Source: CBDCWT01 sp965223305 (GTDB lineage Bacteria > Planctomycetota > Planctomycetia > Pirellulales > Pirellulaceae). Taken from it: 64,000 bases of DNA. Positions 36,501-43,910 of this stretch are shown here, one piece after another; position 1 is the stretch's first letter, and every line of letters begins with the position of its first letter. The notes beneath the pieces are model-generated. The model worked only from the letters and a program-made list of their open reading frames with translations. It made no database searches and was not told where the DNA came from. Both the position numbers and the translations under genes were made by a program. The stretch spans positions 1 through 64,000 of the forward strand of contig CBDCWT010000026.1 in NCBI GenBank assembly GCA_965223305.1, in the 5' to 3' direction.

Positions 36501-37555
36501 CCGAACGGTTGCCGCCGAATTAACGCCTCCTCGCGCAATCGTGCGGCGTGAGCGGGTTCCGCCAGGTCCATCAACTGCAAATAAAAGTCGTCGCGATAGT
36601 GGGCGATGCGGGGCAACAGATTGGAAAGCGTGGTCGTCGAGTCGTGGGCGCCCGGCCCGCTCCCGGAAACGCCAGAGGCCATTAAGATCGTGCCGGCCAG
36701 CACCGCAGCAGCCTCAAAGATCATCTCCGCTGGCGGAAACTCGTCACCGCCGAGCCGCTGCATCAAGGCGTCCAACGTCACCTGTTGGACCACGAAGCGA
36801 CGGTAACGACCTTGGTTGTCGATCTGCCGCGGATCCCAGAGCCCGAAGTGGTAGTTGGGTCGTTTATTGACGGGGTGGTCGAAGTCGTACGCCCGTGGAT
36901 CAAACGCCAGCTCCACGAGAGCTGCCGGATCGAAGTGGGCCCGCCGCAATAGCTGTTCGTCCGTTTGCTCCAACAGCTGTAGCGCCAGTTCGACAACCGG
37001 CCGGTAGCAACCCGCCGCGGCGCCAGCGTCGGCGATGTACAAAGGAACAGGCCGCACGCGTTCGTGCGCCGAGGGCTCAATCCTGCGGGATTCCAACACC
37101 GGAACCGGCCGAAAACCAACGAAGTCATTCAGCTCGGTGAGGGCGGATGAAGCTACCTGCTGTGGATCTCCCCAGTCCGGCCCCTGGCGCAACACCGCCT
37201 CGCAGGCGCGGCCCACAAAGAAACTGTTGAAGAGGCTGTCGTCCGTCTGGTGAAACAGCAGGTCACGATGGAACTCACGGTAGCCGGGTAGCAGGTGTCG
37301 AAAGACAATCTCCAACACCGCCGCCGCCTGACTCGCGTCGGCAAATGCGCCCGCGCCGGTGCTGACTTGGTCCAGCCGTTGACGGAGCCGATCTCCGACC
37401 CAGACCCAGGTCGGCGTCTCGCTGTCAGCAGCATGTTCAGACCACAGCAAGTCAAGTACTACCAACACCTTGGGATCCGTCGCACCGGACGAGAAATTCA
37501 GATATCCCAGTATCTGCTCCAACATCTCGTCGCGTGGAAGGTCCGTTCTATCCAT
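33575..37555 (-). CDS. Very large protein of unknown function
   Basis: 1,326 residues, predicted mostly helical and soluble, with no signal peptide or membrane segment that I can see. It opens MDRTDLPRDEMLEQILGYL. There is an acidic central stretch (~690-745, LMGEDDEDGIYEAAYEDVV) and a basic patch near the C-terminus (VRRRRKRAAQTWRRALRDR, ~1190). No catalytic motif, nucleotide-binding loop or repeat is recognisable. One long clean frame with codon usage like its neighbours indicates a real gene. It probably belongs to a lineage-restricted family of cytoplasmic proteins. It is divergent from the PQQ-propeller gene, with ~360 bp between them. Confidence 0.85.
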   Translation of the reverse strand: MDRTDLPRDEMLEQILGYLNFSSGATDPKVLVVLDLLWSEHAADSETPTWVWVGDRLRQRLDQVSTGAGAFADASQAAAVLEIVFRHLLPGYREFHRDLLFHQTDDSLFNSFFVGRACEAVLRQGPDWGDPQQVASSALTELNDFVGFRPVPVLESRRIEPSAHERVRPVPLYIADAGAAAGCYRPVVELALQLLEQTDEQLLRRAHFDPAALVELAFDPRAYDFDHPVNKRPNYHFGLWDPRQIDNQGRYRRFVVQQVTLDALMQRLGGDEFPPAEMIFEAAAVLAGTILMASGVSGSGPGAHDSTTTLSNLLPRIAHYRDDFYLQLMDLAEPAHAARLREEALIRRQPFGAARQHLNAQLARRRAAQLEHVQLAKLFAKMGYPEAAAEQADIVPAASARMLCAIDCRLTAVREALDGRDPEKAAHLLDDCVATLKRGIECGAIVDPWNILGFDAQFSLFPALENSVHDHRVDELVELVEEMFGMYSRAWNASSASDQAALCEKISKQFESFANWWHQFAPHSVSNVHAADPLDVYRAAEHVARALNLWHRGGAATGDIGFWAPHADIFDSPQAYALVIEALFEQSDYVATMGLLMHWLCESDRVRLEHGESSFHRLAERWIVETCHRPHETPPPGSETDSIGISGQQWAAVKKFFDFMEANADQYWEVPSFGIGGGPSTGTTESNPLTELMGEDDEDGIYEAAYEDVVFRDSADDGIEGEIVDGGGQPDEDELARESERLGDRLSFLNTVARLWRIAALAPLDARDDVDLASARQERFLTMGRWVAHANRNRQRLLDLMDSVQGFQVSAPLGDHDSMVEYDRRRVIKESLLERIIATAVETAISSRLLDAASASKQDLAEQPAEGTSGELVEERLVIQSFASIFHQDLATLDDRLNRLIEALSELPLLYVPLAKGGLPRSIVAVRVRQRWLQDLLKCLPKLGFFVATCRLIETARDMERNNPVGPGAVTEFDELYKIGFKSLVHALVNSSERWKEDATSGAVDASLVARLEQLTEALLISWLAHSRTLRLSVLEKANDKRSWKNLKSFIERYGADLFDQRFLNIGNIRAILHQGVDHWLSQLQQEAGAFELKLLDELDEQVPWQDAVESLTLVLEAIVENYSEYRDYNSTTTQSDRGEMLYTLLDFLRLRARYDRVCWNLKPVVMAHEILVRRRRKRAAQTWRRALRDRIGQEAEKFEKKLNDLQAKYAMQMPSVADRIAERFVRPMVIDRICSLVQPAVDEAPRPGSHPTFRILCYEIEFLTREPSGVGFDVPAWLIGLEDEVQRVRTPPHERDDYDELSFAVPTITLSRAEIEQQLDAWNEK

Positions 37556-37916
37556 CCGGTCCGAAGCTCCTCGTGCGGTGGCGGCGGTTGGACCGACCGC
37601 TGGCCCCGACTGACCGCCTGCGAACCATGGTAGGTTCGAGACAAAAGCTGGTCTAGCGGGTGGGCCCGGCGGGTTCCCCGGTAGAAGGCCCGATCCGATT
37701 TGGCAGCTGCTTTCTTGCTGCGTGACGACTATTATGAGTCTAAGGGCCAGATCAACAGATTGACGACGCGAGATGTCCGGCGAATCGGCGATCGACCACG
37801 CCTGGACAAATCTGGGTGGCGCAGTTTTCGGCGACAGCCGCGAGTCGCGGGAGGACGGGTGTCTTGCGCCAGCAGCGGCTGCTTCCCCTCATTGCACGCA
37901 AAAAGGTGAACGATCT
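37556..37916. other. Divergent promoter region
   Basis: 361 bp between the two divergent start codons. The plus-strand frame stays open from 37773, but the ATG at 37917 with the AAAAAGGTG ribosome-binding site and a signal peptide is the better start. No regulatory motif assigned. Confidence 0.4.
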
Positions 37917-39470
37917 ATGTTCCGCATCGCCCTGTTCGCAACAACGATTGCCCTGCTAAGTGTGCCGGCTGGTCAGACTTGGGCCCGCGGCAACCGTGCC
38001 GAACTCATTTCTCAACGGGACGCTGGCCGCTTCGGCCTCGAACGGGTCTGGTTTACCCGCGTCGCAATCGACTCCTCCAGGGGTGAAATCTCTCACGTCG
38101 GACAGCACGTCAGTTCGACCAGGTCCTATACGGTCTACGAACTGGCTCACGACCGCGGCAAGCTCGTGTTCTCCGAGCGTGACTTCGACCGCTTTGGCAA
38201 ACGCCTGGGCAAGGCAGGTGCTCATCGGCAGGCGAAACTGAAAGCAGAAGAACTCGAGCTGTTGGAGCTGAATCCCAAGTTGACCGATCGAACCATCCAG
38301 GAAATTAACCTGTACGTCGCGACCAACCGGGGCGTGGTGCAAGCGATCGACGCTGAAACCGGCCGCACTCTCTGGGTCACCGAGACTGGACCTGCTGGCC
38401 AAGCCATCCGCGCCGTCGGTGCCAACGACGAATTCGTGGCAGCGGTCAACGTTTCGACGGTCTACGTTCTGAGTGCCGCCGATGGCAAGATCGTCTGGCA
38501 ACGGAAAGTCCGTGGAGCGCCCAGCGCCGGACCGATACTCACACAAGATCTGCTCTTCGCCCCGCTGCTGGGCGGCACGGTCGAGATCCACCAACTGAAA
38601 GCAGAAGACGGCATACCGAGAAGCTTTCAATCCACCGGACATGTGGGCCGACCCATCTTCACTGGAAGGGTGGTCGCCTGGCCGTCCGATCGCGGGCACC
38701 TGTACATTGCACAACCCGATACCAATAACATCCTCTTCCAGGTCGAGACCGGCCACTCCATTGATGCGTCTGCGACAGCATTGCACCCCGGTCGGCTGCT
38801 GGCCGCGTCGACCGGCGGCTACGTCTACTGCATTGACGAGGAGACTGGCAAGATCCTGTGGCGGTTTTCCACGGGAGAGCCGATCCGACTGTCACCGCTA
38901 GTCGTGGGAGAAGCTGCTTTCATAACCACCGAAGGCGGGAATCTATTTCGCATTCATGGAAAGACGGGAACCGAGGATTGGATCCAGCCGGCGCCCGGCG
39001 TACACCGCGTGCTGGCTGCCAGTGAAGAACGCCTCTACTGCGTTTCGACAACGGGAAGGCTACTGATTCTCGACGCAGAGTCCGGTGGACGCTTCGGGGT
39101 GCTGGCCTCAACGGTCCCGGCGGTCCAGGTGGAAAACAAACTGACAGACCGGATCTTCATCGGCACACGTGGTGGTTTCATTCAATGCCTGCGGGAGCGG
39201 AACAATGAGTGGCCCGTCATCCACCTCAGCGCGGCGGAACTGGCAGCCCCCCAACCGTCCGACGAACGGTCTACTCCAATGACCGAAGATCCTGTGACGG
39301 CTCCCCTCGACGCAACGCCAACCGAGGAGCCAGATCCCTTCTCCGGATTCGGCGATAGCGACCCGTTCGCGACGGACGCCGATGATGTCGACCCGTTCAA
39401 AGAGTCGACCGGCTCGACCGATGAGCCGACCCCCGAGGTATCTGACTCCCCTTTCGATTCTCCGTTTTAG
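37917..39470 (+). CDS. Exported PQQ-like beta-propeller repeat protein
   Basis: 517 residues. A signal peptide (MFRIALFATTIALLSVPAGQ, cleavage near TWARG) precedes a beta-propeller of PQQ/BamB-type blades, recognisable as repeated Y.....G....I(D/N)..TG...W: VVQAIDAETGRTLWVTETG, VYVLSAADGKIVWQRKV, YVYCIDEETGKILWRFSTG and LFRIHGKTGTEDWIQP. The last ~85 residues are acidic and low-complexity, with repeated DPF (SDPFATDADDVDPFKES), a tail that may mediate interaction. Probably periplasmic; a structural or assembly role is more likely than enzymatic, since no quinone-dehydrogenase residues are apparent. Confidence 0.85.
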   Translation: MFRIALFATTIALLSVPAGQTWARGNRAELISQRDAGRFGLERVWFTRVAIDSSRGEISHVGQHVSSTRSYTVYELAHDRGKLVFSERDFDRFGKRLGKAGAHRQAKLKAEELELLELNPKLTDRTIQEINLYVATNRGVVQAIDAETGRTLWVTETGPAGQAIRAVGANDEFVAAVNVSTVYVLSAADGKIVWQRKVRGAPSAGPILTQDLLFAPLLGGTVEIHQLKAEDGIPRSFQSTGHVGRPIFTGRVVAWPSDRGHLYIAQPDTNNILFQVETGHSIDASATALHPGRLLAASTGGYVYCIDEETGKILWRFSTGEPIRLSPLVVGEAAFITTEGGNLFRIHGKTGTEDWIQPAPGVHRVLAASEERLYCVSTTGRLLILDAESGGRFGVLASTVPAVQVENKLTDRIFIGTRGGFIQCLRERNNEWPVIHLSAAELAAPQPSDERSTPMTEDPVTAPLDATPTEEPDPFSGFGDSDPFATDADDVDPFKESTGSTDEPTPEVSDSPFDSPF

Positions 39471-39535
39471 ATCGCCGCGTCCGGAAGCGGTTGAGTTCGC
39501 CGGACGCTACGCATCGATTTCCCTGGAAAACCGTG

Positions 39536-39720
39536 GGCTAACGCCCAGCGGCTGATTTTGCAGCGTAGCCGAACTCGCCGGAGTTTGGCGGACTTCGTCT
39601 TTCGTCACTCTCCCCTCGGGGAGAGTCGGCCCGAAGGGCCGGTGAGGGGGGCACGCCTCAGGGCGGTCACTCCCAGGCAGCCCTCCCCGGACGCTATCGC
39701 GTCCGACCCGAGGGTGAGGT
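39536..39720. repeat. Composite intergenic repeat cluster
   Basis: Three units in a row: GGGCTAACGCCCAGCGGCTG, then GCCGAACTCGCCGGAGTTTG, then the GACTTCGTCTTTCGTCACTC hairpin unit. The same three modules, reordered or inverted, recur at 40225-40600 and 51100-51500. Confidence 0.75.
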
Positions 39721-39785
39721 GGATGCTGGCAAGTTTGGGTCAACATGAAGCGTAATAGCTGCTCGACCTTGTCTTGAGACAAAGC

Positions 39786-40001
39786 CTAGCCGCAGCATGG
39801 CTCCAGCAACGACTCCGCCACTTGCGCGTCGTCGGACCAATCGCGCTGCTCGCGGCATGCCGCACGCAAGATCGCGTCCCACTCCTCTTGGCCAGCGCCT
39901 ATTAGCTGGTCTTGCACTGAAATCAAAGCGTCGACGATACGATCCAGGATCTTGTCTTGGTGTTGATCGTGAGCGACTGGCTGCTGGATGAGCTGAGACA
40001 T
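39786..40001 (-). CDS. Small acidic hypothetical protein
   Basis: 71 residues from the ATG at 40001 (MSQLIQQPVAHDQHQDKILD). An excellent AAGGAGGT ribosome-binding site five bases upstream supports this start over the longer open frame to 40070. Predicted as two amphipathic helices; no known motif. It stands alone between repeat clusters. Confidence 0.6.
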   Translation of the reverse strand: MSQLIQQPVAHDQHQDKILDRIVDALISVQDQLIGAGQEEWDAILRAACREQRDWSDDAQVAESLLEPCCG

Positions 40002-40224
40002 GAACGACCTCCTTGTTCCGAGCGGTAGCAAAAGATGAGTGCTTGTATTGTAGTGCAACTCCAATGCCAACCAGACGCCCCAATCCTACGGAACACCGTA
40101 AATCAATACTAGAAAATCGGTTACACGTCGGATTTTAACGGCCTGCCGGGGAGGAGCCGCCGCGCCGACCATGTAGATTCTACAGCCGCTCGCGGGACCG
40201 CCTTCACAGCGGCCACCGGTGAGC

Positions 40225-40600
40225 GCCAAACTCTGGCGAGTTCGGCTACGCTCCAAATCAGCCGCTGGGCGTTAGCCCACGGTTCCTCAGCGAAACCGAC
40301 GCGTAGCGTCTGGGGACGGCTGCCCGGGATTGATCGCCCCGAGGCGTGCCCCCCCCTCTCCGGCCCTTCGGGCCGACTCTCCCCGAGGGGAGAGTGACGA
40401 AAGACGAGGTCCGCCAAACTCTGGCGAGTTCGGCTAATCAGCCGCTGGGCGTGAACCCACGGCTCTCACCAAACCGGATGCTAACGCATGCCGGCTGATC
40501 GGTGTGGCCGCGCAACATCAGCCGCTGGGCGTTAGCCCACGGTTCCCCGGCGGCTCCCCCTCTCCGGCCCTTTGGGCCGACTCTCCCCGGGGGGAGACGA
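40225..40600. repeat. Composite intergenic repeat cluster (multiple units)
   Basis: Contains the CGCCAAACTCTGGCGAGTTC hairpin at ~40227 and ~40411, the CAGCCGCTGGGCGTTAGCCC unit at ~40259, ~40439 and ~40519, and the ...CCTTCGGGCCGACTCTCCCC hairpin unit at ~40360 and ~40565. With the rest of 40002-40802 it forms an ~800-bp gene-free stretch; I see nothing else in it. Confidence 0.75.
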
Positions 40601-40802
40601 AATCGCGCACTAACTCAAAAGCTGCACGATCTCCTGACGCTTCGCGTTCCGATTGATGGAGAAGCGGATTCGCGATTCGAACCGGCCGCTAACGCGGTCC
40701 GGCTGAATGAAACCCACGGCGCAGCCGCCGAAGGGCTCTACGGCGCCGCGCGATTGCGTTGAAGCCGGTGCTGGGCGAGAAGGCAGAGTCAGCTTCGAGT
40801 GG

Positions 40803-41366
40803 TCACGCCCGCGAGAGAAAGTCACCGGAACGGGTATCAACCTTGATCTTCTCGCCTTGCTTGATGAACTCGGGCACTTGCACCACAAGCCCGGTCTCCA
40901 AGGTAGCCGGTTTTGTGCGGCCAGTAGCCGAATTCCCTCGTGCGCCCGGTTCGCACTCGGTGATCGTAAGCTCCACGGCAGTCGGCGTCTGAACTCCCAC
41001 ACACTCGGAGTTGTAGATCAACGCCAGCAAGCCGTCGATCTCCTCTGTGATGTAAGGCCTTGCATCGCCAACATCCTCGAGGGCAATCGACCATTGATTG
41101 TAGTCTTGCTGGTCGAGCAAGTGCATGTGCGTGGCATCGGCATACATCAGCTTGACCGGCCGGCGTTCGAAGTCTGCACCTTCGAGTGACTCGCCGCCTT
41201 TCAACGTGATATCCGTCTTTTGTTTGCTGACCAGGTTGCGACCCCGGTATTTGTAGAGCGTCGCGGCGCCGCGCGCAGACGGTGTTTGCACGGACACCGT
41301 CTCAATGAGCACAGGTGCGCCGTCGACATTTACAACGGCGCCGGGTTTGATTTCTTTGGCCTGCAT
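40803..41366 (-). CDS. efpL: Elongation factor P-like protein, YeiP/EfpL type
   Basis: 187 residues with three beta-barrel domains of the EF-P fold: KOW-like N domain (~1-64), OB domain (~65-125) and C-terminal domain (~126-187, KPATLETGLVVQVPEFIKQG). The tip loop that contacts tRNA reads SVQTPSARGAATLYKY, matching the YeiP/EfpL signature (QSPTARGAATLYK) with Arg at the position where canonical EF-P carries the modified Lys. Such proteins relieve ribosome stalling, including at polyproline. The family call is from the loop and length; whether this genome also has a standard efp cannot be seen here. Confidence 0.88.
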   Translation of the reverse strand: MQAKEIKPGAVVNVDGAPVLIETVSVQTPSARGAATLYKYRGRNLVSKQKTDITLKGGESLEGADFERRPVKLMYADATHMHLLDQQDYNQWSIALEDVGDARPYITEEIDGLLALIYNSECVGVQTPTAVELTITECEPGARGNSATGRTKPATLETGLVVQVPEFIKQGEKIKVDTRSGDFLSRA

Positions 41367-41397
41367 TGCTATTTGTCGCTTGCCGACACGGACGTTC

Positions 41398-41880
41398 CTA
41401 GGGCATTAGCGAACCGGACTGTGGATCGATTCCGATCCCTTGGCAGAGTCCGGCCAACCGCTCCAGGACGATCAACAGTGCCCCGGGGTCCAACACATCG
41501 TCGTCACCATCATCGAACATCTGCACCTGTTCGAAGTGAAAAACGTCGAATCGCGAGTTGCACTCGCCCAGCCGATCGAGCTTGCCGCGTTCTTCTTCGG
41601 TGAGTGTTGTGCGAGCAAGGTCACGGAGAAGTTCGTCGATCTGCTCTTGCACCTCCTCCCCTGTGACATAGGTGATGTCCATCGCTGAAAAGTCGTCGGG
41701 GGACTTCAGTGTCAGTGACTCGAACAAACCGTCGCCATCACCTCGGCTGTCTGCCACCTCGATTCGAGAATCCTCCGCAAACGACTCGGACACTTTGTCG
41801 GCGAGCGGCCGATCCGACTCGCGAAACAGCACAAAATAGGTTTCGCGCCATTGATATCTATCATCACTGAACAGCGACAT
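41398..41880 (-). CDS. Acidic hypothetical protein
   Basis: 160 residues from the ATG at 41880 (MSLFSDDRYQWRETYFVLFR); an open frame continues to 42030 but crosses the preceding gene. Very acidic towards the C-terminus (MFDDGDDDVLDPGALLIVLE). It opens with a possible ferredoxin-like beta-alpha strand (ETYFVLFRESDRPLADKV). No catalytic motif. Four bp after the stop of the preceding small gene, so the two are co-transcribed. Confidence 0.75.
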   Translation of the reverse strand: MSLFSDDRYQWRETYFVLFRESDRPLADKVSESFAEDSRIEVADSRGDGDGLFESLTLKSPDDFSAMDITYVTGEEVQEQIDELLRDLARTTLTEEERGKLDRLGECNSRFDVFHFEQVQMFDDGDDDVLDPGALLIVLERLAGLCQGIGIDPQSGSLMP

Positions 41881-41884
41881 CGCT

Positions 41885-42118
41885 TCACCGCCAGTCGTCG
41901 TCGATTTCCGTGCCACTTTGCCAGGCTTCGATTGCCGCCAGCATATTATCGCGTTCTTCACGGCTGGCCCAGACCGAGTCGTCTTGCTCGAGGCGGATTT
42001 CGTAGTCACCTTCGTGCATGCAGTCCTCATGCCCGCAAAAATGGGGCACTTCAGCGATCCACATCACACGGTAGAGAGGAATGTACTTGTCGTCTGCTTT
42101 GCAAAATATGGATGCCAT
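41885..42118 (-). CDS. Small cysteine/histidine-containing protein
   Basis: 77 residues from the ATG at 42118 (MASIFCKADDKYIPLYRVMW) with a GGGGAG ribosome-binding stretch. It contains FCGHEDCMHEGDYEIRLEQ, a C-x-H-x3-C-x-H cluster that could bind a metal. Function unknown. It forms a tight pair with the following acidic gene, so they probably act together. Confidence 0.7.
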   Translation of the reverse strand: MASIFCKADDKYIPLYRVMWIAEVPHFCGHEDCMHEGDYEIRLEQDDSVWASREERDNMLAAIEAWQSGTEIDDDWR

Positions 42119-42205
42119 AGCAACTCCCCTTCCTTGATCTGGTTCCACGCTAACGTGTCGCGGCACAGCAACCTGAAAACGGGTTCCTGGGTTCGAGCTG
42201 GCCCA

Positions 42206-43033
42206 TCACGATTGGCCCAGTTCCCGCGACCGCTCGGTGGCGGCCTGAACTGCGTCGATCAGCGCAGCGCGAAAGCCGTGACCTTCCAAAACCTGTAGAC
42301 CGACGATCGTCGTGCCGCCCGGACTGGTCACACGGTCCTTCAGGACACTGGGGTGGTCATCGGTCTCGATCACCATCCGTGCTGCGCCCAGCACTGTGTG
42401 TGCGGCGAGCCGAGCAGCAGCGGAACGCGGCAGACCCATCCGCACGCCACCGTCGCTGAGCGCCTCGATCATAGTATACACATAGGCGGGACCAGAACCG
42501 GAGAGTCCTGTCACGGCGTCCAGCTGAGCTTCATCCAGTGGGATGGCGACCCCCACGCGATCCAGCAGCTGCTGAACCAGCTCTCGATCGGCAGCGGTTA
42601 CATCCGGCCCCAGGGTGTAGCCGGCTGCGCCGCTGCCCACCAAGCAAGGAGTGTTAGGCATAACGCGGACCACTCTCCGTGTTTGCAGGCGTTCGCAGAG
42701 GACGGCCAGGGGAACTCCGGCGAGAATCGAGACGAACAGCACCTCCGACGCCGCTTGCGGCGCAAGCTCTGATGCCACCTGCGGAAAATGCTGCGGCTTG
42801 ACGGCGAGAAAGACCACATCTGCTGCTTCGACGAGCGCTGCGTTGCTGGCGGCAACCTGGCTGGCGGGCATTTCACGGACAAACTCATCGCACGCCGCAG
42901 CCACGGGATCGTAGATTATCAGACCGCCGTCCGGTGCGTGCGGGCCACGGCTGAAACCGCGCGCCAGGGCACGCGCCATTTGGCCGGCACCGATGAACCC
43001 GAACACGGGATTGGTTCTGCACATGCTGGTCAT
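42206..43033 (-). CDS. proC: Pyrroline-5-carboxylate reductase
   Basis: 275 residues. The N-terminal Rossmann motif is VFGFIGAGQMARALARGF (~10-27). The C-terminal dimerisation domain has the family signature VTGLSGSGPAYVYTMIEAL followed by LPRSAAARLAAHTVLGAA and SVLKDRVTSPGGTTIVGLQV. It catalyses the last step of proline synthesis, NAD(P)H reduction of pyrroline-5-carboxylate. An alternative ATG at 43024 (MCRTNPVFGF) is equally plausible. A proline-rich exported protein is encoded divergently next to it, probably by chance. Confidence 0.95.
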   Translation of the reverse strand: MTSMCRTNPVFGFIGAGQMARALARGFSRGPHAPDGGLIIYDPVAAACDEFVREMPASQVAASNAALVEAADVVFLAVKPQHFPQVASELAPQAASEVLFVSILAGVPLAVLCERLQTRRVVRVMPNTPCLVGSGAAGYTLGPDVTAADRELVQQLLDRVGVAIPLDEAQLDAVTGLSGSGPAYVYTMIEALSDGGVRMGLPRSAAARLAAHTVLGAARMVIETDDHPSVLKDRVTSPGGTTIVGLQVLEGHGFRAALIDAVQAATERSRELGQS

Positions 43034-43198
43034 CTCGTCGCCCTAGATACGAAGCGCCAATGCTACCGAAAAACAGAGGGCAAGGACACGGGTGAACTGC
43101 CCTGGACAGCCTGGGTTCATTCTGGCACACTGCCGCCCCATTTCGCAGCTGCCCTTCCGCAGCACCCGGATCAGCTTATTCATCGGAGGAATCTCGTC

Positions 43199-43705
43199 GT
43201 GAGAACCGTGTCCGTTGTCCTGCTCTGCTCGCTGGTGACCGTGGCGACCCCCGCTTCCCAAGCAACTGCCGAAGATGGATTCAAGTTTCCGAATCTGATA
43301 CCGTTCAAGAGTAAGCAGACGCGTCCGCTGCGCAACAAACCGGACCGCCCCTTGAACCTACCGAAACTACCGCCCCCACCATCACTGACGCTGCCTGACC
43401 TACCAACCTTGAACATGCCGAAGTTGGAACTCCCGAAGCTCGGTGTCACGACGAAACGAAACGAACCCTCTACCTGGACGCGTTTGAACCGCAGCACCAA
43501 GAATCTGTTTACCAAGACCAAGTCGGCGCTGATGTCTTGGGGCGAAAAGCCGTCACAGGGTTCGCCGCGCCGGCGCGGGAGCCAACGCGTAGCGCGGCAG
43601 GCCGACAAACCATCGCTGATGTCCAACTTGTTCGGCACTCGATCGGAGAAGCCGGAGGTGGATTCGGTGAACGACTACCTAGCCCTCCCGCGGCCCATGC
43701 CGTAG
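43199..43705 (+). CDS. Exported proline/leucine-rich protein of unknown function
   Basis: 168 residues. The GTG at 43199 follows CGGAGGA with eight bases spacing. The signal peptide VRTVSVVLLCSLVTVATPAS is cleaved near QATAEDG. The mature protein has a Pro-Leu-Lys-rich stretch with a repeated LPxLxxPxL pattern (LPKLPPPPSLTLPDLPTLNM, PKLELPKLG), then a basic segment (TRLNRSTKNLFTKTKSALM) and a short C-terminus with NDYLALPRPMP. It resembles other small exported planctomycete proteins of unknown role. Confidence 0.7.
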   Translation: MRTVSVVLLCSLVTVATPASQATAEDGFKFPNLIPFKSKQTRPLRNKPDRPLNLPKLPPPPSLTLPDLPTLNMPKLELPKLGVTTKRNEPSTWTRLNRSTKNLFTKTKSALMSWGEKPSQGSPRRRGSQRVARQADKPSLMSNLFGTRSEKPEVDSVNDYLALPRPMP

Positions 43706-43872
43706 CAAGACAGCAACCCTCGCCCGACGCCGTTAACGGCTTTCCCAACGTTCCACCGCGATCCGATCGTAGCCGGTCACCAGCGTCGTAGCCGACTCGG
43801 CAGCGTCGCAACCAAACTCGCCAGAGTCGATAGGGGTAGGGAGGTCCGGTTGGGCCGGACTTCCCTCCCTCC

Positions 43873-43905
43873 GAACCGTACGTGCGGTTCTCCCGCATAC
43901 GGCTC
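43873..43905 (-). ncRNA. Group II intron domain V
   Basis: The minus strand reads GAGCCGTATGCGG, GAGA, ACCGCACGTACGGTTC: a long helix with a GNRA tetraloop, the catalytic domain V hairpin. Domain VI follows (stem GTCCGG/CCGGAC). Confidence 0.85.
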
Positions 43906-43910
43906 TCCAG

